Assembly: GCA_016218685.1 (NCBI GenBank)
Contig: JACRDD010000004.1
Coordinates: forward strand, 1 to 64,000
Direction of reading: 5' to 3'
Origin: Desulfobacterales bacterium
Lineage (GTDB): Bacteria; Desulfobacterota; Desulfobacteria; Desulfobacterales; Desulfosarcinaceae
DNA length: 64,000 nucleotides
The position numbers and the translations under genes are program-made. The notes beneath the pieces were generated by a model, which was not told the origin of the DNA, did no database searches, and worked only from the letters and a program-made list of their open reading frames with translations. Position 1 is the first letter of the stretch; every line of letters starts with the position of its first letter. Of the stretch, positions 34,756 through 43,541 are shown piece by piece.

Positions 34756-35889
34756 ATGAAGAGAACCCCATTGCCCTGGCTTGTCGCGGCTTTGCTCATG
34801 CAGATGGTTGCTTTTCCCCAGGTCTTGCCGGCCGGGATCAAGGAAAAAGCCATGCTGATGACCATCCGCATGCCGCCCGGTTTCAAAATCAGTACCTTTG
34901 CCGACAATGTGCCCGGTGCCCGTTCGCTGGCCATGGGGCCTTCCGGCGTGCTCTTCGTGGGCACGCGCCAACTGGGCCAGGTGTATGCCGTGCTGGATCA
35001 GAACGCGGATGGCAAGGCCGATCGCGTGGTGACCATCGCCGCCCGTCTGAATCAGCCCAATGGCGTGGCGCTGCATGACGGCGATCTTTATGTGGCCGAA
35101 GTTTCGCGCATCCTGCGTTTCCGTCAGATCGAGAGCCGCCTGGAAAATCCGGGGGCGCCCGAGGTGGTGTATGCCCAATATCCCAAAGAGTTGAGCCATG
35201 GCTGGAAATTCATTCGTTTCGGGCCGGACGGCAAACTCTACGTGCCCGTGGGCGCTCCCTGCAATGTCTGCCTGAGCGAAGACCCAGTGTTTGCCACCAT
35301 CACGCGCCTGGAGCGCGACGGCAGCGCCTTTGAAATTTACGCCCGCGGTGTGCGCAACACGGTCGGTTTCGACTGGCACCCGCGCACCGGCCAGTTGTGG
35401 TTCACCGATAATGGGCGCGACTGGATGGGCGACGACCAGCCGCCGGACGAACTGAATCGGGTCACCATGCCCGGCGAGCATTTCGGCTTTCCCCACTGCC
35501 ACGGCGGCACCATCGCCGACCCCGAATTCGGCGGCACCCAATCGTGCAGCCAGTTCACGCCGCCGGTGGCCCTCCTGGGGCCCCATGTGGCGGCCCTGGG
35601 CATGCGCTTTTATACCGGCACCATGTTTCCGGAAGCTTACCGGGAGCAGATCTTCATCGCCGAACACGGGTCGTGGAACCGTAGCCAAAAGAGCGGTTAC
35701 CGCGTCAGCCTGGTGCGACTGCGAGAGGAAAAGGCCGTGGCCTATGAACCCTTTGCCGAAGGGTGGTTGAATGGTAACAACGCCTGGGGCCGGCCCGTGG
35801 ATCTGGTGCAGATGGCCGACGGCAGCCTGCTTGTTTCGGACGATCAGAACGGCATGATCTATCGCATTACATATCAAGCGCCCAAGTAG
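34756..35889 (+). CDS. Exported sorbosone dehydrogenase/PQQ-dependent sugar dehydrogenase-like protein
   Basis: 377 residues from the ATG at 34756 with GGAGG 6 nt upstream. A signal peptide (LPWLVAALLMQMVAFPQVLP) precedes a six-bladed beta-propeller. Motifs include LNQPNGVALHDGDLYVAEV, GVRNTVGFDWHPRTGQLWFT, DNGRDWMGDD and FIAEHGSWNRS, typical of the L-sorbosone/glucose dehydrogenase family. Family members bind PQQ in the periplasm, but many are uncharacterised. The cysteine pairs CNVC and HCHGG are extra. It is followed by a strong terminator, so it is a single-gene unit. Confidence 0.85.
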   Translation: MKRTPLPWLVAALLMQMVAFPQVLPAGIKEKAMLMTIRMPPGFKISTFADNVPGARSLAMGPSGVLFVGTRQLGQVYAVLDQNADGKADRVVTIAARLNQPNGVALHDGDLYVAEVSRILRFRQIESRLENPGAPEVVYAQYPKELSHGWKFIRFGPDGKLYVPVGAPCNVCLSEDPVFATITRLERDGSAFEIYARGVRNTVGFDWHPRTGQLWFTDNGRDWMGDDQPPDELNRVTMPGEHFGFPHCHGGTIADPEFGGTQSCSQFTPPVALLGPHVAALGMRFYTGTMFPEAYREQIFIAEHGSWNRSQKSGYRVSLVRLREEKAVAYEPFAEGWLNGNNAWGRPVDLVQMADGSLLVSDDQNGMIYRITYQAPK

Positions 35890-36251
35890 AATGAGCCGCG
35901 GCAGCGAACCGCGGTCTTTTGATTTTTTTTGCGGGTCGCCGGAGAGATGTCCGGTGCTGGCGATATTCCCCTTGACCTTGAATTGGAGCCCATATTACAG
36001 TCCGTTCATGTCTTGTTGCGGGGCTAACCGCAAATGCATTCCTGACCAGCAGAAGCGATTCCAGCGATCTTCATCAGCATCAGTTCGACAGCGGCTCGGC
36101 AGAAGTTCACCCGTTCCGGCAAACTGTTTTCGGACCAGGTCATCCCATCGAAAGAAAAACGGATTATTCCGGAAGCGACCCAGGGGGAGCTTCGGTACTT
36201 CCCTTTTTGGGCGAAGAGATTCACCGGCCTCGCGTATGAAAGGAAAGGCCC
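35890..36251. other. Intergenic region between the sorbosone-dehydrogenase-like gene and the subtilase cluster
   Basis: About 360 nt. It begins with a terminator hairpin (35895-35930) and ends with the subtilase Shine-Dalgarno (AAAGGAAAGG). Plus-strand frames here lack protein-like composition. No promoter of a recognisable class was seen. Confidence 0.5.
35895..35930 (+). terminator. Rho-independent terminator
   Basis: GCCGCGG/CCGCGG stem with a short loop is followed by TCTTTTGATTTTTTTT. It ends the upstream sorbosone-dehydrogenase-like gene. Confidence 0.85.
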
Positions 36252-38819
36252 ATGTACGTGCTTTTCGATCGACGCGCCGATGCGTTGCTTCGGGATTTTC
36301 CCCAGGCCCGCTGGATCTGCCGATACTCGGCCCGAACCCTGGTCCGGATCGATTCTATCCCGGAGGCCTTGTCGGGCGCCATCTGCGAAGTATTGGACGA
36401 TCCCCATATTTGCGTCCACGCCAGGTCCGTGGAGATCTGCGAGGGATCGTTCGACCTGGGCAGTGATCCGCACACCCTGGTGCGCTTTATCGGTCCCATG
36501 GCACCGGAATGGCGGCGGCAACTGGATCTTCGGCAGGTGAAGGTCCTCTTCTGGTGTCCGCGTTTCGGGGCCTGCCTGCGTTTTCCGGACGAGGTGCGCA
36601 GTCAAAAAATAGACATTCTCTTCCCTTTTATCGCCGGCGCCCGCCCCTACCTGGCCGAAGATTGTACGCGAGGGTTGACGGCTCCATCCGCCCAGGCGCG
36701 TCGCATGGCCGGCATCCCCGACGAATGGGTGGATATCATCTGTTTCAGCCGCGAGGATCGGCTCCGTGTGGAGATGGAACTCGAACGCCTGGCGCTGCCT
36801 GTTTTCGCGCGTTCCTCGTGCAAGCTGCGGGTAGGCTTCGACGGCGATCGGCAGATGCTTCGGAATTTGGTGGGGGTCAAGCTGGCCGATACGGCCCGGG
36901 CACCGGTGCTGCTTGGCAATTCCATTCTGCTGCAAACCATCGGGGCGGTTGCGGATGCGCCTGAGCCGTGCCCCTACCGCGGCAGCGGCCAAATCTTGGC
37001 CGTGGCCGACAGCGGTTTGGATCGTGGAACGGTGGATGAACTCCTGCATGCCGATTTCCAAGGGCGCGTGCGGGATATCGCCAGTTGGCCCACCAACGCT
37101 TCGTGGGCGCCCTACACGAAGAATCCCAGTGCCGACGACGGCGCCGCCGATCGTAATACCGGCCATGGCACCCACGTGGCCGGGCTGGCCCTGGGCAGCG
37201 GCGCCCGCAGCGACGGCAAGCACGCGGGCGTGGCGCCCGAAGCCCTGCTGGTCTTCCAGGCCATCGAGCAGTATGTCGATGTATCGGTTGGTTACCGCGA
37301 CACCCTGGCGTCTGGTTACTACTTGAGCGGGCGGCCCCTGGACCTGCGGGAGCTGTTTGGCGCAGCGCGCACCTATGGCGCCCGCATCCATATCAATGCC
37401 TGGGGAGACAGTGCCCAGGGGCAGTACACCGACGATTCATACGAAGCTGATCTGTTTCTGCGGGAGCATCCCGATGCGCTGATCCTTTTTGCTGCCGGCA
37501 ACGAAGGGGTGGACCAGGACGGCGACCGCACGCTGGATCGTAATAGTCTCTATGCCCCTGCCTCGGCCAAGAACGTGGTGGCCGTGGGCGCTGTGGAAGG
37601 CGGTGTGTTGGGCATCGGCTTTCGGGGCAATTGGGGGGATCTGGATGCGGACAGCCGGCGATTTCTCAACCCCACGGACCGGCAAGATCCAATTTCGGGT
37701 GAACCGGATCGGATCGCCCTTTTCAGCTCCGCCGGGCCGTCCGTCGATGGCCGCATCAAGCCGGACGTCTGCGCACCGGGCACCAATCTGGCCGCCCCGC
37801 GCTCGTCCATGACCCAGGGGCGCGGATGGGGATTGGCCAGTCCGATGCCTTACTACATGTACTACGGTGGCACATCCATGGCCACGGGCGTGGCCGGCGG
37901 TTTTGCAGCACTGTTGCGCCAGGCTTGGCAGCAGCACAGGGGCGGCCGCCCCCCTTCGGGCATGGCGCTCAAAGCCCTGATGATCCTTGGGGCTCAACCG
38001 GTTCTGCGCCGGGCGGACAACCAGCCCGAACCCTGCCATGTGGCGGGGTTCGGCCGTCTGTACTTCAACGCGTGCCGCCCCGATCCGAAAGGGGCGAACA
38101 TTCTGCTTTTCGATGAAACCGAACCTGGATTGATGGCGGGCGAAACAAGCGTCTATCCCGTTCATATGCCGGTGGACGGCCCCTTCAGGGCGGTTTTGGC
38201 CTGGTATGACGCGCCCGGAGAAACCCTGGTCAACGATCTGGACCTGTGTCTTGTGGACGGCGAGGGTCGCCCGGTCTGGGGCAATCACGGCCTCGGCGGC
38301 CCATCCGGCCCGGATCGGCACAATACCGTGGAGTTGATCCATTTGCCCCAGTTGCTGGCCGGCACTTATCGGTTGGAAGTTATCGGCGCCAACATTCCGG
38401 AACCGCCCCAGGCCTTTGCCCTGGCCATCTGCTTGCCGCCCGCCCGCAGTTGCGCCATCCCCACCCGGGCCTTCAAAGGGATCGGCCCAAGATACGCCCA
38501 ACGCCTGGCCGATCAGGGCATCACCCTTCTGGATCAATTGCTGGACCGCGCAGCGCAATTGGCCGATCTGCTCCAGATTAGCGGCAATGGCGCCGAATTG
38601 CTGCGCAGCCGTCTGCAACTGCTGCAAAGCGTTGTCAGCGCCGGCCGGCCGCAGGATATCAAGCCGTCGGTGACGCTGCATGCGCTGCTGAATAGTTCGC
38701 CTCCCGCGGATGGTTCGCCGGAGGCGTGGCACAATGCCAGACAGACGCTGACTCCCCTCCGCCTGGTGTTCAACAAAAGCAGCCTGAAAACCATCACCCT
38801 TCAAGACCTGTTTGGCTGA
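36252..38819 (+). CDS. Subtilisin-like serine peptidase (S8, Kp43-type) with C-terminal helix-hairpin-helix
   Basis: 855 residues. The N-terminal ~235 residues are unlike known prodomains and carry no signal peptide. The catalytic triad is visible: Asp253 (AVADSG), His305 (NTGHGTHVAGLALG) and Ser542 (GGTSMATGVAGG), with the oxyanion Asn417 (FAAGNEG), so it should be active. A jelly-roll domain follows (LAWYDAPGETLVNDLDLCLV), as in Kp43 proteases. Residues ~735-800 hold a helix-hairpin-helix like DUF4332 (FKGIGPRYAQRLADQGITLL). It starts a five-gene plus-strand cluster. The missing signal peptide suggests cytoplasmic action or non-classical export with the downstream proteins. Confidence 0.88.
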   Translation: MYVLFDRRADALLRDFPQARWICRYSARTLVRIDSIPEALSGAICEVLDDPHICVHARSVEICEGSFDLGSDPHTLVRFIGPMAPEWRRQLDLRQVKVLFWCPRFGACLRFPDEVRSQKIDILFPFIAGARPYLAEDCTRGLTAPSAQARRMAGIPDEWVDIICFSREDRLRVEMELERLALPVFARSSCKLRVGFDGDRQMLRNLVGVKLADTARAPVLLGNSILLQTIGAVADAPEPCPYRGSGQILAVADSGLDRGTVDELLHADFQGRVRDIASWPTNASWAPYTKNPSADDGAADRNTGHGTHVAGLALGSGARSDGKHAGVAPEALLVFQAIEQYVDVSVGYRDTLASGYYLSGRPLDLRELFGAARTYGARIHINAWGDSAQGQYTDDSYEADLFLREHPDALILFAAGNEGVDQDGDRTLDRNSLYAPASAKNVVAVGAVEGGVLGIGFRGNWGDLDADSRRFLNPTDRQDPISGEPDRIALFSSAGPSVDGRIKPDVCAPGTNLAAPRSSMTQGRGWGLASPMPYYMYYGGTSMATGVAGGFAALLRQAWQQHRGGRPPSGMALKALMILGAQPVLRRADNQPEPCHVAGFGRLYFNACRPDPKGANILLFDETEPGLMAGETSVYPVHMPVDGPFRAVLAWYDAPGETLVNDLDLCLVDGEGRPVWGNHGLGGPSGPDRHNTVELIHLPQLLAGTYRLEVIGANIPEPPQAFALAICLPPARSCAIPTRAFKGIGPRYAQRLADQGITLLDQLLDRAAQLADLLQISGNGAELLRSRLQLLQSVVSAGRPQDIKPSVTLHALLNSSPPADGSPEAWHNARQTLTPLRLVFNKSSLKTITLQDLFG

Positions 38820-38854
38820 GGACTTAACACCCCAACAATGGAAGGAGGATCGTC

Positions 38855-39889
38855 ATGGCAAAAAAGAAGGTGGAATCCAGTCCGCTCACCGGCGGACCAA
38901 GCGCATCGGCCGCCGCAAGCCGTTCGGCGCCGGCGTCCCTGCCCGTGGGGGGCATCGCCAGCGCGGGCCTCGCGCCGCTCTCCGACCGCCTGTTTAGCAC
39001 CCGGCTGGCGGCCTTAGAGGCGGATGCTTCCGATGAATTGGGCGATTTGGCGCCAACCTTCGGAGATGTCCTGCTCTCCATCGGTCTGGGCATCTCCGAA
39101 TCCCAGGCCGCCCTGGATCAAGGGCTGGTCAGCGCGGCGCGGCAGTTGAGCCAGACCAAGATCTCGGTGATCAGCGAAGTGATTCAGGAGTTGGACGACA
39201 ACGGCCTGCCCAACGCCGCCCAGACCCAACTGATCGAAAATGAAGTCTCTCTCATCAATTTCGTCAACCCCACGGTGCATGAATGGAAGCACATGGCCCT
39301 TTCCATGGACCTGAGCGTGGGGGAGACCGACTATGAACGCGGCATGACCTTCAATCGGACCCAGCGGGATATCAGTACCCATGCTTACGGGCTCTTCTGG
39401 GGCTTTCTGGGTTGGTTCGACACGGATGACCGCACCCAGCAGAGCGGCCAAACCACCCGTACCGACCAGGAGACCGATTGGGCCCAAGGGCAGGTGCGCA
39501 TGGATGCCCTGCTGGGACCCCGCGTCACCGGCAAGTTCCCCGTGCCGGCGGAGGTCGCCATCGGTCCGCAGATCTACTTCTCCCATGGGTCGGTGCAGGA
39601 GACGGTGAGCGACGGCGTGGTGAGCGAACGCGCTATGGATCTGCTGATCCGCGTGCGCAAAGCCAACGGCGACGTCAATCCCAATGTCAATCTGGTCATC
39701 GAGGCCCCGAGCTTCAGTTTCTCGTTCATCGACGATGCTACCTTCAACGGCAGTACGGCCAATGCCGATGGAGAGATCAAGGTGCGGCTGTCGCGCTCGA
39801 TTCCCAATGCCCGCTTCTTGAGAGCCGTAAAGGGAACCGTCGTCGCCCGGCTCGGCGATCTCAAACAAAGCACCGTGGTCAGTCTGTGA
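38855..39889 (+). CDS. Unknown protein, paralogue A of the subtilase-linked family
   Basis: 344 residues with no signal peptide or membrane segment. A Ser/Ala/Gly-rich start leads to the helix FGDVLLSIGLGISESQAALD, a conserved block SLINFVNPTVHEWKHMALSM, and later RMDALLGPRVTGKFPVPAEV. The C-terminal ~100 residues look like an immunoglobulin-like beta-sandwich (ANADGEIKVRLSRSIPNARF). The same blocks recur in order in the next gene. It lies 35 nt after the subtilase with GAAGGAGG before the ATG. I do not recognise the family; a structural or surface-assembly component processed by the protease is one possibility. Confidence 0.7.
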   Translation: MAKKKVESSPLTGGPSASAAASRSAPASLPVGGIASAGLAPLSDRLFSTRLAALEADASDELGDLAPTFGDVLLSIGLGISESQAALDQGLVSAARQLSQTKISVISEVIQELDDNGLPNAAQTQLIENEVSLINFVNPTVHEWKHMALSMDLSVGETDYERGMTFNRTQRDISTHAYGLFWGFLGWFDTDDRTQQSGQTTRTDQETDWAQGQVRMDALLGPRVTGKFPVPAEVAIGPQIYFSHGSVQETVSDGVVSERAMDLLIRVRKANGDVNPNVNLVIEAPSFSFSFIDDATFNGSTANADGEIKVRLSRSIPNARFLRAVKGTVVARLGDLKQSTVVSL

Positions 39890-39918
39890 CCCCAGCGCTA
39901 CCCAAAAGGAGGTAAACC

Positions 39919-40836
39919 ATGCCAAGCGGAAGAAACCTACCGGTCGGGGCGGGCACATCGGCACTGGCCATTGTCCCCGAAGCCAATGTCTCCGGAGAGA
40001 TCGCCCGGGCCGGGGTGGCCTTCGGCGATCTGGTGCAAACCACGGGGATGGCCGTGGCCGAAACCCAGAATCGACTGAACACCACCTCGGCGGCGAGCGC
40101 CACGGCGCTGGCCACCACCCAGGTGGATGTCATCGCCGTGCAGGAAAAGATCTATGACGATCAAGGCAATATCACCCACATGGTCTCCCATATGCGGCGT
40201 CTGCCGCTGATCAATTTCATCGATCCGGTCTTTTACCAATGGAACTATGTGCGTCTCCAGGGAGAGTTCGTGGCCCGGGAGTTCGCCAGCGCGGCCACCA
40301 GCTACCGCAACGGATGGACCAGCAGCAGCAAATCGGGACAAGGCGGCCTGCTCGTGATCCTGGGCGGCGGCCGCACCACCATGGACTATTCCAGCACCAC
40401 CACCACGACCAGCGCCGAAGCCACGGAAGATATCTCCTACGGCCGCGTGCGCATGAATGCCCTGCTGACCCCCCGCTCCGATGTCTCGGTGCCCAAGCCG
40501 GCCCAGGTATTGCGTGGCCCGAATCTGGCCATCGTCCAGGGCGAGATCACCGACCTGCGGGACGGCGCCGCCGGCCCATTGACCGGTCGCACCATGTCGG
40601 TCATGCTGGAGTATCGACGCCGGGACGGCGCCCCCATTGCCAACAAGCTGCTCTCCATCGATACCCAGGGGGCCACCTGGGAATACGTCGGTACCCAGAC
40701 CACCAGCGCCGCAGGTCAGGTGGAGATTTTGCTGACGCGAACCTTTCTGGACCCGGAGGCCGACACCACGCCCACCGATGTGATAATCACAGCCCGCATC
40801 GGCCTCGTGCAGAACAGCACCTCCGTGACTTTCTGA
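39919..40836 (+). CDS. Unknown protein, paralogue B of the subtilase-linked family
   Basis: 305 residues. It shares the block order of the preceding protein: FGDLVQTTGMAVAETQNRL, LPLINFIDPVFYQWNYVRLQ, YGRVRMNALLTPRSDVSVP and a C-terminal sandwich ending in QVEILLTRTFLDPEADTTPT. A Thr/Ser-rich stretch (YSSTTTTTSAEA) sits in the middle. It has a strong AAAAGGAGG site 29 nt after paralogue A. There is no export signal. Function is not recognised. Pairwise similarity to A is judged by eye at about a third or less of positions. Confidence 0.7.
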   Translation: MPSGRNLPVGAGTSALAIVPEANVSGEIARAGVAFGDLVQTTGMAVAETQNRLNTTSAASATALATTQVDVIAVQEKIYDDQGNITHMVSHMRRLPLINFIDPVFYQWNYVRLQGEFVAREFASAATSYRNGWTSSSKSGQGGLLVILGGGRTTMDYSSTTTTTSAEATEDISYGRVRMNALLTPRSDVSVPKPAQVLRGPNLAIVQGEITDLRDGAAGPLTGRTMSVMLEYRRRDGAPIANKLLSIDTQGATWEYVGTQTTSAAGQVEILLTRTFLDPEADTTPTDVIITARIGLVQNSTSVTF

Positions 40837-40920
40837 TCATTTCCGTTCAGGTCCGGCGGTCGTCTCCCTTGCGACCGCCGGACTGCTCCAAACCCGAGGT
40901 TCACCGAAAGGAGCTGACTC

Positions 40921-41319
40921 ATGGCCCAAACCGTTTCCCAGCAAGTGGAATTGGGGCAATTGCTGGCCAACACCATCGGGGCAGTGGTGCAGGCCCAGGA
41001 ACGCTTGGATACCTATTCCCTGGCGCGTCGGGAGGCGTATGAAGAGGCGCCGGCCGGGAGCCTGGCTCTGCCGCCCCTGTGGTACGTGTTTAATAAGGTG
41101 GATGTTCAGATGGAACTGTCGGCAACCGTGGAACCCTGGCCCCTGCCCGGAGACGCCCAGAGTTCCGGGCCGCACCTGTTTTGCCGTACCCTGGAACCCA
41201 CCATGGTGTCGCTCTATGGCTATCAGGCCTCCGCCGGTCTGAGTGTCCGGGTGCAGATGACGCCCCAGGGAGCCATGCCCATCAAAGCCGATCCCAAACC
41301 GACCGACTCACCGCGATGA
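40921..41319 (+). CDS. Unknown short protein, paralogue C (N-terminal domain only)
   Basis: 132 residues. The opening LGQLLANTIGAVVQAQERLD and the block LPPLWYVFNKVDVQMELSAT resemble the first two blocks of the two preceding proteins, but the C-terminal sandwich is missing. It ends in a polar Pro/Lys/Asp tail. It has an AAAGGAG site and lies 84 nt after paralogue B. It may be a minimal subunit of the same assembly. Confidence 0.65.
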   Translation: MAQTVSQQVELGQLLANTIGAVVQAQERLDTYSLARREAYEEAPAGSLALPPLWYVFNKVDVQMELSATVEPWPLPGDAQSSGPHLFCRTLEPTMVSLYGYQASAGLSVRVQMTPQGAMPIKADPKPTDSPR

Positions 41320-41340
41320 CCCTCGACAACAGGAGTGGAT

Positions 41341-42348
41341 ATGGCCGACTCGAAGAGTTCTACCAAAGCCCCCCGCATCAGCGTGATTTCCGCCAACACC
41401 CTAGAGGCTGACAACGATCTGCTGCGCCGCGCCGTTTTGCAGCGCACGGAGAGCGAAGAGCTGATCGACCACAACGGCCGCTATGGCCTGTTTACGCCCC
41501 TGACCTCGGATAAGGAAGAGGCCGGGGAGGCCACGGAAGACAACCTGCATGCCATCATTGAAATCATGCGCCAGGATATCGGCCGCTTGCAGCAGAAGAA
41601 TCTCCAACTGGAGGATCAGCTTCGGCAGGTGGTGATCAAACCGCCCCGCACACCGGACGATGTCATGACGGCCATCACCCATTCGGTGGACAGCCTGCAA
41701 GCCAAACTGGCCAAGATGACCAATCCGGTCAGCGATTTTGTGCTGCGCGAGTTCACCATCGAGACCAAAGCTTATGTGGATATAACGCCGCTGGGGATGA
41801 TCGAATACCGTTTCATTCAACCAGGCGACGCGATCGACCCGGCCTGCCTGAGCCAATTGCGCATGACCTTGGCGCCGGTGCCTAAAAAGGAGGCCGCGGG
41901 CAGTTGGAGCGGCCCCGGTTTTACGCCCTTTGAAGATATCGAAGAGATTCAGGGGATCGGCGAGGTCAATAAAAAAAGGCTCAACAGCCACAACATCTAC
42001 ACCGTCAGCGACCTGTTGCATGCCGGCACCCGCGTGCGCAGCCGGGTGGAGTTGGCCGCGCTGCTGGAAGTCGATCACAAGCGCTTGAGTCAATGGATGA
42101 GCCACGCCGAGTTGCTCACCGTCAAGGAGATCGATGCCCGGGCCGCCGAACTGCTCTTTGAAATCGGGATCTCCAGCCTTGCCGGGTTGGCCGCTGCTGA
42201 GGCGACCGGCTTGGTCGAGTTTTACAACCAACGCGTCCAGGAAAAAGGCCAAGCCGTATTGAAGCCCATCGATGCGGCCATGGTCCAGCGCTGGATCGAC
42301 ACGGCCAAGGCCTTCGTGGGCGCTCGCCCGAAAGAAGAGAAGCAGTAG
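41341..42348 (+). CDS. Unknown protein with coiled coil, shared family block and DUF4332-like helix-hairpin-helix
   Basis: 335 residues from the ATG at 41341 (GGAG 5 nt upstream; a GTG at 41335 is possible). A coiled coil at ~65-100 (IMRQDIGRLQQKNLQLEDQL) is followed by SVDSLQAKLAKMTNPVSDFV and FTIETKAYVDITPLGMIEYR, which resemble the helix-plus-strand block of the three preceding proteins. The C-terminal ~140 residues hold a double helix-hairpin-helix (IEEIQGIGEVNKKRLNSHNI, then ELLFEIGISSLAGL) like the tail of the subtilase. It ends the cluster. The shared HhH links it to the protease; function unknown. Confidence 0.7.
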   Translation: MADSKSSTKAPRISVISANTLEADNDLLRRAVLQRTESEELIDHNGRYGLFTPLTSDKEEAGEATEDNLHAIIEIMRQDIGRLQQKNLQLEDQLRQVVIKPPRTPDDVMTAITHSVDSLQAKLAKMTNPVSDFVLREFTIETKAYVDITPLGMIEYRFIQPGDAIDPACLSQLRMTLAPVPKKEAAGSWSGPGFTPFEDIEEIQGIGEVNKKRLNSHNIYTVSDLLHAGTRVRSRVELAALLEVDHKRLSQWMSHAELLTVKEIDARAAELLFEIGISSLAGLAAAEATGLVEFYNQRVQEKGQAVLKPIDAAMVQRWIDTAKAFVGARPKEEKQ

Positions 42349-42364
42349 ACGGCAAACGCCGTCG

Positions 42365-43330
42365 TTACTTGCCGAACAGATAGGTCGTGCCCACGGTGTT
42401 GAGCACAAATTGCTCCGGCATGGCCTTTTCAAAAGCATGGATGGCCTTCCACCCTGTGCAATGGGTGGGTACGATCAGGTCCGGGCCGATCGCCTGCATG
42501 GCTTTCACGGTGGGTTCAATGAGCGCTTCGCCGGGGCCGCTCAGATGAAAGCCGCCCAGAACGCCATGGATCTTCTCCGTGCCGGTCACCTTGGCCAAAT
42601 GCTTCACCGTGTTGATGATGCCGGCATGCGAACAGCCACCCAGCACCACCAATCCCTGATCCTTTACGCAGAAAGCGATGGCCTGGTCATCCACGAAGCT
42701 GTCCGCACCCCACTGGCCGTCGCGCTTGGCTTCCAACCCCGGCGAACCAGTCTCGAAGTCAGTGGTGCGTTCCACGCTGCCCGCCACCGCGATCAAGCCG
42801 CCGGCCACGGTTGAGGCCGCCGCGCGCTTGTCTACTAAGGCTCCGGCCGCCGTCAGATCTTCTTCCTTGAGCTGAGGCATGGGCACGTAAAGCTCCGGTC
42901 CGAGTTTGATCCGCCGCTCCACGAAGGCGTCGGGGTGCACCACCAGCGGCATCTTCTTGCCCGTCTGTTTCAGGAAATGGGGCAGACCGCTGAAGTGGTC
43001 GAAATGGCCATGGCTCAGCACGATGCTTTCCACGTCCTGGATGGTATGTTTGACCACCCCGAACTGCACGGCCAGGCTCAGGGGCAGCAAGGCCGCATTA
43101 TGGCTCAGGCAATTGCCCGAGATGCCGGCATCCATCAAAATGGTGTGACTTACATCCCCGGCCTGGACGGTAACCAGGTAAGCCAGGCCGTGTTCGGACA
43201 TTGGGGCGGCGGGAGGGACCACTCGCATGCGTTTGACCCGCCCGGTGTCCGCAAGCAAGAGGTCGGTGTAATTGTCTACCAGAATTGTGACCTGGGCTCG
43301 GTCTATGTCGGTTAATGCAAGCTGGGCCAT
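42365..43330 (-). CDS. MBL-fold metallohydrolase (dihydropterin-ribofuranosylaminobenzene-phosphate synthase-like)
   Basis: 321 residues from the ATG at 43328-43330 with AAAGGAG. The metal motif is SHGHFDHFSG, with further histidines in GCSHAGIINTV and GGFHLSG, all typical of this MBL subgroup. Related proteins act in methanopterin-type synthesis or as uncharacterised hydrolases and sensors. The gene is divergent from the sigma-54 activator and has its own -24/-12 promoter, so it is probably a target of that activator. The last residues converge with the subtilase cluster, 16 nt apart. Confidence 0.85.
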   Translation of the reverse strand: MAQLALTDIDRAQVTILVDNYTDLLLADTGRVKRMRVVPPAAPMSEHGLAYLVTVQAGDVSHTILMDAGISGNCLSHNAALLPLSLAVQFGVVKHTIQDVESIVLSHGHFDHFSGLPHFLKQTGKKMPLVVHPDAFVERRIKLGPELYVPMPQLKEEDLTAAGALVDKRAAASTVAGGLIAVAGSVERTTDFETGSPGLEAKRDGQWGADSFVDDQAIAFCVKDQGLVVLGGCSHAGIINTVKHLAKVTGTEKIHGVLGGFHLSGPGEALIEPTVKAMQAIGPDLIVPTHCTGWKAIHAFEKAMPEQFVLNTVGTTYLFGK

Positions 43331-43405
43331 CGTCGGTCTCCTTTCCTCCATTCATCTATTTAAGCCGATAAAGCATATCTGAACCGCGAATACAACGGGC
43401 CATCC

Positions 43406-43421
43406 AGCAATGGGTATGCCA
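43406..43421 (-). promoter_or_regulatory. Sigma-54 promoter for the MBL-fold gene
   Basis: The minus strand reads TGGCATACCCATTGCT, an almost perfect -24/-12 match with correct 10-nt spacing between GG and GC. It lies about 76 nt upstream of the MBL start codon. Confidence 0.75.
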
Positions 43422-43480
43422 AAGGGGCTGGGCTCCAAAGGCCGCGAGTTGAAGAAAAATCTCTCGAACGATTGACGACG

Positions 43481-43532
43481 ATCGTGCGATGTGCAACGAA
43501 ACCCTCAGGGAATGACCGCAAGTTGCACGATT
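43481..43532. promoter_or_regulatory. Candidate upstream activator site in the MBL/activator divergent region
   Basis: GTGCAAC (43491-43497) and GTTGCAC (43522-43528) form an inverted repeat. The left half is preceded by ATCGTGC and the right half is followed by GATT. The site is 60-110 nt upstream of the MBL -24 element and directly before the activator gene, so it could serve both activation and autoregulation. Confidence 0.5.
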
Positions 43533-43541
43533 GGAGGGGGC

